The position numbers and the translations under genes were made by a program. The notes under the pieces are model-generated. The model was given only the letters and a program-made list of their open reading frames with translations. It made no database searches and was not told the DNA's origin. From Actinomycetes bacterium (lineage in GTDB: Bacteria > Actinomycetota > Aquicultoria > CAJVYJ01): a DNA stretch of 6,849 nucleotides. The stretch covers positions 1-6,849 of the forward strand of contig JAUVQW010000057.1 of the NCBI GenBank assembly GCA_030597945.1, given 5' to 3'. Below, in pieces: positions 1-6,229 of this stretch (the stretch's first letter is position 1; every line of letters begins with the position of its first letter).

Positions 1-1072
1 CGCTTATTCCCGCGAGGGTCACGAGGAAATCCAGTACGTCCCTTTGAGCGATAGGCGCCGTTTCTCTAACGATACCTATCGGGCTCCTTATAAATGGAAG
101 CACCTCGCCGGGCGTGGTCACCAGTTTTTGAAAGAAGCCACCTATTAAAACGGTGGTCCTCCCAATAAAAATAAAGCCTTCTTTTGCGGCGATTACCGGC
201 CCATTAGGTTTTCTGATAGTCTTTGTCTCAACCCCTAATAACCCTTCTTCGGATTTTTTTCTAATGGTAGGATTTAAGGTAACTTGTTTGCCATCTCTTT
301 CGACAACTACGCCTACTTTTTTGCCGGCATTCTCTTGGATAGCCGTCGTTATCTGCTCCCACGAATTCATCTTTTTGCCGTCGATCTCGATGATCTTGTC
401 ACCGGCCTTGATTCCGGCTTTCGCGGCTGGACTGCCCTTCATGACCTGCTCCAGCGTGGTAGTAGTTTCGGGAAATCCGATGAGTCCCAGAATGAATACC
501 AGGATAACGGCGAGAATCAAGTTCATTAGCGGACCGGCAAAGATGATAGTCGCCCTTTTCCAGGTCTTTTGGGCCTCAAACGTTCTAGGGATCTCCGATA
601 TATCCACCTGTTTATCTCTACTGATAGCAATTCCTGAAAAATCAATCGGATCAACAGACAGCTCTTCTTCTACACCGTTTCTAAGGACATTTACCGGTAC
701 TTCACTACCACTATCAAAGATCAACGCGTATGCATCTTGCCAATCCTCGACCTGGGTGCCACCGACCCTAGTTATAATGTCTCCTGATTTAAATCCAGCT
801 TTTTCAGCAGGTGAATGCTTTTTTACTTCTTCGATTTTTAACTTAAGTATTGATAAAAGCTCGGCAAATTTAACATAGCCGCCGAAGAGGAAGGCCGATA
901 TTCCGTAAGTGGTCTCCCCCTTCTTTATGCTGGCGAGCTTTGGACCTATAGGGAAACCGATAACAAATTCTATGACCTTGACTCCAAGAAGCTTGCCGGC
1001 GATGAAATGTCCATATTCGTGAACAGCGATAAGTATCCCAAGTCCGACGATCGCGATGATGATGCCGCTCAA
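1..1072 (-). CDS. rseP: RseP/RasP-type site-2 intramembrane zinc protease (M50), 3' end missing
   Basis: Membrane metalloprotease that, by family knowledge, cuts transmembrane anchors such as anti-sigma factors or signal-peptide remnants. My translation is open for 357 residues and runs off the left edge. Residues 3-25 form the first membrane helix with the zinc motif HEYGH (18-22). FGGYVKF (63-69) is the usual loop after it. GPLMN (180-184) opens the second helix (about 174-199). A PDZ domain follows (about 205-290, with SPAAKAGIKAGD at 214-225), and then the family's SPIGI motif. The third helix with NxxPxxxLDG lies beyond the window. A further PDZ-like segment (about 75-145, with SPAEKAGFKSGD at 87-98) sits between FGGYVKF and GPLMN, which is unusual. 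The start is TTG at 1072, chosen because it precedes the HExxH helix correctly, has a Shine-Dalgarno sequence 5 bases upstream, and has an in-frame stop shortly before it. It lies 31 bases after dxr, probably in the same operon. Confidence 0.93.
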   Translation of the reverse strand, partial: MSGIIIAIVGLGILIAVHEYGHFIAGKLLGVKVIEFVIGFPIGPKLASIKKGETTYGISAFLFGGYVKFAELLSILKLKIEEVKKHSPAEKAGFKSGDIITRVGGTQVEDWQDAYALIFDSGSEVPVNVLRNGVEEELSVDPIDFSGIAISRDKQVDISEIPRTFEAQKTWKRATIIFAGPLMNLILAVILVFILGLIGFPETTTTLEQVMKGSPAAKAGIKAGDKIIEIDGKKMNSWEQITTAIQENAGKKVGVVVERDGKQVTLNPTIRKKSEEGLLGVETKTIRKPNGPVIAAKEGFIFIGRTTVLIGGFFQKLVTTPGEVLPFIRSPIGIVRETAPIAQRDVLDFLVTLAGIS

Positions 1073-1077
1073 TATTA

Positions 1078-1084
1078 CCTCTTC
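1078..1084 (-). promoter_or_regulatory. Ribosome binding site of rseP (supports TTG start)
   Basis: Read on the minus strand, GAAGAGG ends 5 bases before the TTG at 1072-1070. It lies in the short dxr-rseP gap. No ATG start is available between the in-frame stop at 1096-1094 and the HExxH helix, so this site decides the start. Confidence 0.65.
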
Positions 1085-1103
1085 CCTAATTTTCTAAAAA
1101 AAC

Positions 1104-2252
1104 TTATTTTTTTTCGATAGTTTCTTTGGCTAAAGTCCGTGCCCACTGGTCGACGTCATTAAAATCGTTAATAGTCCCGATGTCGACTGGACAATGGGCG
1201 CTTAGTGTCGCCTCTACTATCTCTCCAATATCGGTAAATTTAATCTCTCTATTTAGAAATGCTTCAACTGCCACCTCATTGGCAGCATTCATGGTAGCTG
1301 GATAACTTTGACCCTTTTCAGCTGCGCTGAGAGCAAGTCCGATGCAAGGGGCTGACTCATGATCAATTTTCCCAAAAGTAAGAGAAGTTATCTCCTCAAA
1401 AGATATTGAACTTACCGGCGCATCGATTCTCTTTGGATATGAGAGTGCGTACTGGATAGGTATCCGCATGTCGGTTCTGCCCAGGTGGGCTTTGATGGAG
1501 CCATCTACAAACTCGACCATTGAGTGGATGATGCTTTCGGGATGTATCACGATCTCTATTTTTTCGTAGGATATTCCAAATAAAAAGTGTGCCTCGATGA
1601 CTTCAAGGCCCTTGTTCATGAGTGTCGCCGAATCAACAGAAATCTTATCGCCCATATTCCAACGCGGATGAGAGACTGCCTCAGCCGGAGTTATATCCTT
1701 TAAGCTACTAAGCTTCCTTCCCTTAAAAGGACCGCCTGAAGCTGTCAGAATTATCTTTTTTACCTCGCTCGTGTCTTCTCCGATCAGGCATTGAAATATG
1801 GCGCTGTGCTCGGAATCGACCGGGATGATCTTGGATTTGGATCTAGATAATAGATCATTAACGAAATCGCCGGCAGCCACGAGTGACTCCTTGTTAGCAA
1901 GCGCTAACACTTTGCCTTTTTCTATTGCGGCGACCGTTGCCGGCAAGCCTGCCGCTCCGACGATCGCGTTCAATACGACATCACAGGAATCATCCGATGC
2001 CAATTGGGTAGCACCTTCTACGCCCTCTAGGAAAGAATAATCTTGGAATCTATCTTTGCTATCAAGGCAAGTTTTCTCATCTATCAGGCAGACGTATTTA
2101 GGTCTTAATTGCTTTGCCTGCTCAAGGAGAAGAGAAGCGTTTTTAAAGGCGGCAATACCGAGAACATTAAATTTATCTCGATTATTTTTGATTACATCGA
2201 TCGCTTGCGTACCGATCGACCCTGTAGAGCCTAGGATAATTATATTTTTCAT
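1104..2252 (-). CDS. dxr: 1-deoxy-D-xylulose-5-phosphate reductoisomerase (DXR/IspC)
   Basis: Cytosolic NADPH-dependent enzyme that converts 1-deoxy-D-xylulose 5-phosphate to 2-C-methyl-D-erythritol 4-phosphate, the committed step of the MEP isoprenoid pathway. At 382 residues it is close to the usual length. Visible motifs: NADPH-binding GSTGSIG (8-14), ANKESLVAAG (119-128), metal ligands in VDSEH (D146, E148), substrate loop SHPRWNMG (195-202, H196), and SATLMNKGLEVIE (208-220), whose E217 matches the third metal ligand of the family. MNAANEVAVEAFL (321-333) lies in the C-terminal helical domain. No key residue appears to be missing. The ATG shares ATGA with the cdsA stop, and I see no Shine-Dalgarno sequence ahead of it (the bases before the start are AT-rich cdsA codons), so translation is probably coupled to cdsA. 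Its product ultimately feeds UppS, two genes upstream. Confidence 0.98.
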   Translation of the reverse strand: MKNIIILGSTGSIGTQAIDVIKNNRDKFNVLGIAAFKNASLLLEQAKQLRPKYVCLIDEKTCLDSKDRFQDYSFLEGVEGATQLASDDSCDVVLNAIVGAAGLPATVAAIEKGKVLALANKESLVAAGDFVNDLLSRSKSKIIPVDSEHSAIFQCLIGEDTSEVKKIILTASGGPFKGRKLSSLKDITPAEAVSHPRWNMGDKISVDSATLMNKGLEVIEAHFLFGISYEKIEIVIHPESIIHSMVEFVDGSIKAHLGRTDMRIPIQYALSYPKRIDAPVSSISFEEITSLTFGKIDHESAPCIGLALSAAEKGQSYPATMNAANEVAVEAFLNREIKFTDIGEIVEATLSAHCPVDIGTINDFNDVDQWARTLAKETIEKK

Positions 2253-3034
2253 ATTTTAATGAATAATAAGATCAGATAAAAAGATCCGACACCCGTAAAT
2301 ATCATACTATCAAATCTGTCCAAAAAACCCCCGTGCCCCGGGATCAATGTCCCCGAATCTTTTACACCCGCCCCTCTCTTTATAGATGATTCTACTAAGT
2401 CTCCGAGTGTGGCAAGGACTGAAATGGAGGCCGCAAAGATAACTCGTTCATAAAAAGTAAGTAGAGGCATCCAGATAAGGAACGAGAATATTATAACATT
2501 TATTACTATGGCCCCGACAAATCCTTCTATCGTCTTGTTTGGGCTAATCTTTTTAGCTAGCGGCCTAGATCCTATCAGTCTTCCGACCCCATACGCCGAA
2601 GTATCAGCTATCCATGTAGCTAAAAAAGTAAAGAAGACAAATAGAGCGCCATCTACAAATTTTTCGATCAAAACTAGATGGCTAAGGGATAGACTTACAT
2701 ATATGACACCTATGTATGTGATAGCAGCGCCGCTTATTTCGGCTTTATCAGAGATTATTTTCCATAACAAGATAATAAGTAGTGAAAATGAAACCGCTCC
2801 AATTAGTCCGATCGCTCCAAAAAAATATGCGATCATTGGAAAGATAGCCCCTAGAGTAAGGCCCAACTCCTTATTTAGAATAATATTTCTATCACTAAAG
2901 AAGTTATAGAATTCGACCATCGAGAGAAATGCAATGATCCCTATCGCAACTGAGAATACGATGCCGCCTAGATACAAAAGTAAAATCAAGATCGGTATAC
3001 CGACAAGAGAGACAAAGATTCTTGTCGAAAGCAT
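2249..3034 (-). CDS. cdsA: Phosphatidate cytidylyltransferase (CDP-diglyceride synthase)
   Basis: Integral membrane enzyme that makes CDP-diacylglycerol from phosphatidic acid and CTP, the branch point to phospholipids. It has 261 residues with several hydrophobic helices (roughly 8-40, 55-95, 103-123, 128-148, 172-192 and 198-212). The family signature is complete near the C-terminus: ESSIKRGAGVKDSG (215-228), PGHGGFLDRFDS (232-243), including K219, R220, K225, D226, H234, D239 and D242. The conserved TWIADTSAYGVGRLIG (140-155) and SPNKTIEG (164-171) are also present. The start is ATG at 3034; GGAGG lies 7 bases upstream, inside the last codons of uppS, and the uppS stop immediately precedes the ATG. 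The stop overlaps the dxr start as ATGA. Its CTP requirement links it to the nearby pyrH. Confidence 0.98.
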   Translation of the reverse strand: MLSTRIFVSLVGIPILILLLYLGGIVFSVAIGIIAFLSMVEFYNFFSDRNIILNKELGLTLGAIFPMIAYFFGAIGLIGAVSFSLLIILLWKIISDKAEISGAAITYIGVIYVSLSLSHLVLIEKFVDGALFVFFTFLATWIADTSAYGVGRLIGSRPLAKKISPNKTIEGFVGAIVINVIIFSFLIWMPLLTFYERVIFAASISVLATLGDLVESSIKRGAGVKDSGTLIPGHGGFLDRFDSMIFTGVGSFYLILLFIKI

Positions 3035-3796
3035 TTAAGCTCCTCCGAAACGGCGTTTTCTTTTTTGAAAGTCGGCTACAGACTCTATAAAATCGGCTTT
3101 TCTAAAATCGGGCCAAAGGACATCAGTGACCCAAAACTCCGAATAAGCGATCTGCCAGAGTAAGAAATTGCTAACCCTTGATTCTCCGCTCGTTCTGATC
3201 ACCAGATCCGGATCGGGTACATCGGCTAGATATAGATTGTTGCTGATATCGTTTTCTTCGATCTTTTCTTTTGAAGATTCACTCGATAATATCTTATTGA
3301 CAGCATCTATTATTTCGCCGCGGCCGCCGTAATTTAAAGCTATAATAAGCTTTAGACCATTATTGTCGGCAGTTTTGTCTATACCGTCTTCAAAAGTCTT
3401 CCTCGTCGATTCTGGCAACATCTCTAAACGCCCTATGGTTTTTAACCGGACATCTTTTTCATCGAGTTCGCTGATCTCCTTCTTCAACATCTCTTCAAAC
3501 AGACGCATGAGACCGCTAACCTCTTCTTTAGGCCTCTTCCAATTTTCAGCTGAAAAAGCATATAGGGTCAAATATTCTACTCCTAGTACGGGAGCGACCT
3601 CAACAGCTTCCCTTATGGAGGTCATGGCGGCTCTATGGCCAGCTAAACGCGGAAGGCCTCTCTTTGCCGCCCAGCGGCCATTACCATCCATTATTATCGC
3701 TACATGCCTTGGTGGTATGCCTTTTTTTACCTTATCTAACAAAAGGTCTTCGCTCATCTGCTTGCCTTTGCGAAGACCTTTTAGAGTTCTCTTCAT
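3035..3796 (-). CDS. uppS: Isoprenyl transferase, undecaprenyl diphosphate synthase type
   Basis: cis-Prenyltransferase that adds IPP units to farnesyl diphosphate to make the undecaprenyl diphosphate carrier used for peptidoglycan and other surface glycans. It has 253 residues. The catalytic motif is IIMDGNGRWA (34-43, D37), followed by FSAENWKRP (81-89), NYGGRGEI (155-162), and the diphosphate-binding block PDPDLVIRTSGE (195-205 region) with SNFLLWQIAYSEFW (209-222). Exact chain length cannot be read from sequence, but neighbours and length favour the C55 enzyme. The start is uncertain: ATG at 3796 has AAGGA about 10-11 bases upstream; an in-frame ATG at 3757 (MSEDLLLDK) has AAAGG 7 bases upstream and would give 240 residues. 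Both keep all motifs. The gene abuts cdsA and follows a 272-base gap after frr. Confidence 0.96.
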   Translation of the reverse strand: MKRTLKGLRKGKQMSEDLLLDKVKKGIPPRHVAIIMDGNGRWAAKRGLPRLAGHRAAMTSIREAVEVAPVLGVEYLTLYAFSAENWKRPKEEVSGLMRLFEEMLKKEISELDEKDVRLKTIGRLEMLPESTRKTFEDGIDKTADNNGLKLIIALNYGGRGEIIDAVNKILSSESSKEKIEENDISNNLYLADVPDPDLVIRTSGESRVSNFLLWQIAYSEFWVTDVLWPDFRKADFIESVADFQKRKRRFGGA

Positions 3797-4068
3797 CTTG
3801 TATTTATCCTTAAATCCTTATACAAATTATCTCCATCCATAACATTTAATTAAAGGGAAGATTCCGTCAGCCGAAGCGACTAAGGAAAATCTTTAAAGTC
3901 TTAAAATCCTTCTCTCTTACTCCCCAGGCTCTACCTTTTACCCATCAACCGTTATCCGTATCGACCATCCTTCACCACTGAATTGGCTTAACGACGATCT
4001 TTAAGTTTTTTTAGCAATTTCAATTTTTATTCTCTACTCTCAGATCCCTTTTTTATGCCTTACGTTTT
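3797..4068. other. Non-coding gap between frr and uppS, possible uppS leader
   Basis: This 272-base gap is the only long one inside the otherwise compact frr-to-rseP block. I find no convincing ORF on either strand: minus-strand frames are broken by stops within about 10-20 codons and lack Shine-Dalgarno sequences. There is no clear rho-independent terminator after frr and no confident -35/-10 pair for uppS. It contains the UUCG-capped hairpin described separately, and a small CTTAA/TTAAG stem at 3987-4005. It may be a leader or RNA-processing region; this is inference. Confidence 0.6.
3858..3893 (-). other. UUCG-capped hairpin upstream of uppS
   Basis: Read as minus-strand RNA, AAGATT/AATCTT and CC/GG form an outer stem interrupted by a two-base bulge. 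GTC/GAC and GC/GC form the inner stem, with a three-base bulge on one side and a single-base bulge on the other. The cap is C(UUCG)G, a known hyperstable tetraloop. About 13 pairs are possible in total. No U-tract follows, so it is not a typical terminator. It ends about 60 bases before the uppS start. Confidence 0.55.
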
Positions 4069-4629
4069 TTAAACTTCCATTATCTCTTCTTCTTTTTTAG
4101 CTAACATTGTGTCGATTTCCTCTATGAATTTATCGGTTATGTCTTGAACCTCTTCCTTGGCTCCGTCCAATCTGTCTTCGGATATCTCATGGTCTTTTTC
4201 CATAGATTTCATGTGCTCGTTTGTATCTCTACGAATATTTCTGATCGATATCTTTCCCTCTTCGCCGTATTTCTTTGCCAACTTCGCCATCTCTCTTCTT
4301 CTCTCTTCACTCAGAGGTGGAAAGGGGACCCTGACGATCTGGCCGTCATTAGAGGGATTTACTCCAAGGTCAGCTTGTTGGATCGCTTTTTCGATATCTC
4401 CGATGATGTTCTTATCCCAAGGTTGTATGACAAGCAGTTGTGACTCGGGCACACTAATATTCGCAACTTGATCTAAGAGGGTTGGAGTTCCGTAGTAATC
4501 GACTGTTATTTTGTCGAGTATATTCGTCGTCGCTCGTCCCGTCCTAACACCTGCCAAATCATGGCCTGTCGCCGCAATCGCTTTCTCCATCTTAATTTTT
4601 GCTTCCTTAATGTATCCCTCTGGATCCAT
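4069..4629 (-). CDS. frr: Ribosome recycling factor
   Basis: Cytosolic factor that, with EF-G, splits the post-termination ribosome so that subunits can be reused. Its 186 residues match the family's usual 185 or so. Visible family blocks: AGVRTGRA (26-33), VDYYGTPTLLDQVA (43-56), LLVIQPWDK (65-73), LGVNPSNDGQIVRVPFPPL (88-106), SEERRREMAKLAKKYGEEGK (107-126) and ISIRNIRRDTNE (127-138), the arginine-rich stretch that contacts the ribosome in characterised homologues. The N-terminus, MDPEGYIKEAKIKMEKAI, aligns with the normal start of the first long helix, so the upstream ATG at 4629 is right even though it overlaps pyrH by 23 bases. The Shine-Dalgarno sequence lies inside pyrH. Co-transcription with pyrH is very likely. 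Confidence 0.98.
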   Translation of the reverse strand: MDPEGYIKEAKIKMEKAIAATGHDLAGVRTGRATTNILDKITVDYYGTPTLLDQVANISVPESQLLVIQPWDKNIIGDIEKAIQQADLGVNPSNDGQIVRVPFPPLSEERRREMAKLAKKYGEEGKISIRNIRRDTNEHMKSMEKDHEISEDRLDGAKEEVQDITDKFIEEIDTMLAKKEEEIMEV

Positions 4630-5350
4630 TATCGCCTCCCTCTACTAATGTTCCTACATTTTCTCCAAGAAGAACTTTTTTGATATTTCCCGAAACTCCG
4701 AGATTGAAGACTACTATCGGCATATCATTGTCTTTACATAGCGATATCGCCGTTGAGTCCATAACTTTTAACTCTCTATTTAGAACATCGATATATTTAA
4801 GCTTTTTAAACATCTTTGCTTCAGGATTGATCATCGGATCAGAGTCATAGACTCCGTTGACTTTGGTCGCTTTCAAGATCGCTTCGGCGCCTATTTCTAG
4901 CGACCTTAAAGCTGCAGCCGTATCTGTACTAAAGTATGGGTTTCCGGTTCCGGCCGCGAAGATCACCACTCTTCCTTTTTCTAGATGCCTTATAGCCCGT
5001 CTCCTTATATAAGATTCCGCGACCTCGTGCATGCTAATAGCTGACTGCACCCTGGTGTAGACCCCTTCCTCTTCCAATGCCCCTTGAAGAGCCAGAGAAT
5101 TCATAATCGTAGCTAGCATCCCGATGTAATCGCCGGTCGCCCGCTCCATACCTTTTGCGCTCGCTGCTATCCCTCGAAAAAAGTTACCACCGCCAACAAC
5201 TATAGCAACCTCTCGCTCATCATGATGGAGTTCGGTTATCTGTTTGGAGATGGATTGAAGTATTTTCGGATCTATACCAAAGCCATCTTTATTGGTGAGC
5301 GCCTCACCACTAAGCTTGAGTAAAATGCGCTTGTATTTGTATTTGGACAA
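4607..5350 (-). CDS. pyrH: UMP kinase (uridylate kinase)
   Basis: Amino-acid-kinase-fold enzyme that phosphorylates UMP to UDP in pyrimidine nucleotide synthesis; in characterised bacteria it is hexameric and allosterically controlled by UTP and GTP. It has 247 residues. Motifs: LLKLSGEAL (10-18), VVGGGNFFRG (51-60), GDYIGMLATIMNS (73-85), FAAGTGNPYFSTDTAA (131-146), KATKVNGVYDSDP (160-172) and MDSTAISLC (197-205). The normal end is close to NVGTLVEGG (231-239); the last eight residues form a short tail that exists because the frame runs 23 bases into frr. The start is TTG at 5350, with a strong Shine-Dalgarno sequence 5 bases before it. It is followed directly by frr, as in many bacteria, but tsf is not upstream; the next gene upstream is a DUF151 gene, 82 bases away. 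Confidence 0.98.
   Translation of the reverse strand: MSKYKYKRILLKLSGEALTNKDGFGIDPKILQSISKQITELHHDEREVAIVVGGGNFFRGIAASAKGMERATGDYIGMLATIMNSLALQGALEEEGVYTRVQSAISMHEVAESYIRRRAIRHLEKGRVVIFAAGTGNPYFSTDTAAALRSLEIGAEAILKATKVNGVYDSDPMINPEAKMFKKLKYIDVLNRELKVMDSTAISLCKDNDMPIVVFNLGVSGNIKKVLLGENVGTLVEGGDNGSRGIH
4635..4640 (-). promoter_or_regulatory. Ribosome binding site of frr inside pyrH
   Basis: On the minus strand GGGAGG lies 5 bases before the frr ATG and within the last codons of pyrH. It supports the frr start that gives the 23-base overlap. Confidence 0.8.
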
Positions 5351-5432
5351 GTTTACCCCTCCGCTTTATAACATCAGTCCAATTTTACTGTTTTTTTGAA
5401 ATAAAGTAAGGGCTTAGTCTAATTAGGAGAAT
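5351..5432. other. Short non-coding spacer between the DUF151 gene and pyrH
   Basis: This 82-base AT-rich spacer has no terminator-like stem with a U-tract. A very weak promoter-like pair on the minus strand (CTTACT, 17 bases, TAAAAT) might serve pyrH, but the -35 match is poor. Read-through from the DUF151 gene into pyrH is therefore possible. Confidence 0.4.
5356..5362 (-). promoter_or_regulatory. Ribosome binding site of pyrH (supports TTG start)
   Basis: On the minus strand GGAGGGG lies 5 bases before the TTG at 5350-5348. It fixes the non-ATG start, which also places KLSGEAL at the normal distance from the N-terminus. Confidence 0.8.
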
Positions 5433-5918
5433 TTAGGTTTTTGAGCTGTCACTGAAATCGGTCGGATTTATCTCGTTAAGAAAAGTGCGAAATCTCTTTA
5501 CTTCCTCTTCTTCGCCTTCACTGCTTAATATCGCAGCCTCTTCTAATACCGACTCTTCTGCAAATATCGGAGCATCCGTTCTAACGGCAATAGCTATCGC
5601 ATCACTTGGTCGAGAATCTATTTCCATCAGCTTTGAGTCTACTTCCACCTTGATCTTAGCAAAAAAAGTACCATCTTTAATATCGGTTATAACGACCTCA
5701 TTTACTTCAGCGCTTAACTCAACAAGAATACTTTTTAAAAGATCGTGAGTCAGTGGCCGACTAGGCTTTATTCCTTGCATCTCCATCAATATTGATTGGG
5801 CTTCAGTCTGACCTATCCAAATAGGTAAATAACGGTCTCTGCCCTCATCCTTTAATATAACGACGGGCTGGTTAGTCGTGACATCCAAGTTGACACTCTT
5901 TAGTTTCATCTTGTACAT
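5433..5918 (-). CDS. Bifunctional nuclease domain (DUF151/BFN) family protein
   Basis: Small cytosolic protein of 161 residues, made almost entirely of one DUF151 domain. Characterised relatives have been reported to have nuclease activity; the cellular role in most bacteria is not established. Family blocks visible: VTTNQPVVILKD (13-24), LPIWIGQTEAQSI (31-43), RPLTHDLLKSIL (54-65), DGTFFAKI (82-89), DSRPSDAIAIAVRTDAPIF (101-119, the most conserved part) and FRTFLNEINPTDF (143-155). No UVR motif is fused at the C-terminus. I chose ATG at 5918 because GGTGA sits 4 bases upstream and MYKMKLKSVNLD resembles the usual N-terminus; an in-frame TTG at 5933 would add five residues with a poorer site. 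It is 82 bases upstream of pyrH on the same strand. The domain assignment is firm; the nuclease function is inferred from family. Confidence 0.9.
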   Translation of the reverse strand: MYKMKLKSVNLDVTTNQPVVILKDEGRDRYLPIWIGQTEAQSILMEMQGIKPSRPLTHDLLKSILVELSAEVNEVVITDIKDGTFFAKIKVEVDSKLMEIDSRPSDAIAIAVRTDAPIFAEESVLEEAAILSSEGEEEEVKRFRTFLNEINPTDFSDSSKT

Positions 5919-5922
5919 GATT

Positions 5923-5927
5923 TCACC
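5923..5927 (-). promoter_or_regulatory. Ribosome binding site favouring the ATG of the DUF151 gene
   Basis: GGTGA, complementary to the 16S rRNA tail region, lies 4 bases before the ATG at 5918-5916 on the minus strand. The longer TTG start at 5933 has only an AGG about 10 bases upstream. Confidence 0.5.
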
Positions 5928-5960
5928 GGTCAAAGTTTGGTAACCTACTAATCTCTGTAT

Positions 5961-5966
5961 TTTATA
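5961..5966 (-). promoter_or_regulatory. Possible -10 element for the DUF151 gene
   Basis: On the minus strand TATAAA (continuing AT) lies about 45 bases before the ATG of the DUF151 gene, a good distance for a promoter. The -35 region at 17-19 bases spacing shows no good match to TTGACA, so this is a weak call. Confidence 0.3.
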
Positions 5967-6047
5967 GCCTTTAGCTATTAATTAAAAGTAAGCGCTTAGA
6001 TGTGATCTCTAACTCATTCCATCGATGCCGCCAAAGACATAGTTGCC

Positions 6048-6076
6048 TTGACATTAAAAAGTGATATTGGTATTTT
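6048..6076 (+). promoter_or_regulatory. Sigma-70-type promoter for tRNA-Ile
   Basis: A perfect -35 TTGACA (6048-6053) is followed by exactly 17 bases and TATTTT (6071-6076), a 4/6 match to the -10 consensus. Transcription should start near 6083, leaving a leader of about 70 bases before the tRNA at 6155. The leader contains a small TAAGAA/TTCTTA inverted repeat at 6135-6148, just upstream of the mature 5' end. Confidence 0.65.
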
Positions 6077-6154
6077 CAGTCAAGCAAAAGGTCAGCTTAA
6101 AGTATTTAATTAATTTTAGGGAAAAGAAAGGTTTTAAGAAGTTTCTTAGAGTTT

Positions 6155-6228
6155 GGGCCTATAGCTCAGTAGGCTAGAGCGCACCCCTGATAAGGGTGAG
6201 GTCCGTGGTTCGAATCCACGTAGGCCCA
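6155..6228 (+). tRNA. tRNA-Ile (anticodon GAT)
   Basis: A complete cloverleaf can be drawn. The acceptor stem GGGCCTA (6155-6161) pairs with TAGGCCC (6221-6227). The D arm is GCTC/GAGC (6164-6180) with loop AGTAGGCTA. The anticodon stem CACCC/GGGTG (6182-6198) has loop CTGATAA and anticodon GAT at 6189-6191. The variable loop is AGGTC, and the T arm CGTGG/CCACG (6204-6220) has loop TTCGAAT. The discriminator base is A6228. The 3' CCA is not encoded (CGC follows), so it must be added by the tRNA nucleotidyltransferase. GAT reads AUC and AUU. It stands alone, antisense to its neighbours, rather than in an rRNA spacer with tRNA-Ala, at least within this window. Confidence 0.97.
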
Positions 6229-6229
6229 C

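Noticed and set aside
153..878. Long plus-strand open frame of 241 codons
   Set aside because: It lies fully antisense to rseP, whose HEYGH, GPLMN and PDZ motifs are continuous across it; the plus-strand product has no recognisable domain.
3363..3842. Plus-strand open frame of 159 codons
   Set aside because: It is antisense to the motif-rich uppS gene and resembles no known family.
3987..4010. CTTAA/TTAAG stem followed by seven T on the plus strand, resembling a terminator
   Set aside because: The stem is short and AT-rich, and no plus-strand gene lies upstream for it to terminate.
5364..5384. TTGGAC with TATAAA upstream of pyrH as a promoter
   Set aside because: The two hexamers are only about 6 bases apart, far too close for a sigma-70 promoter.
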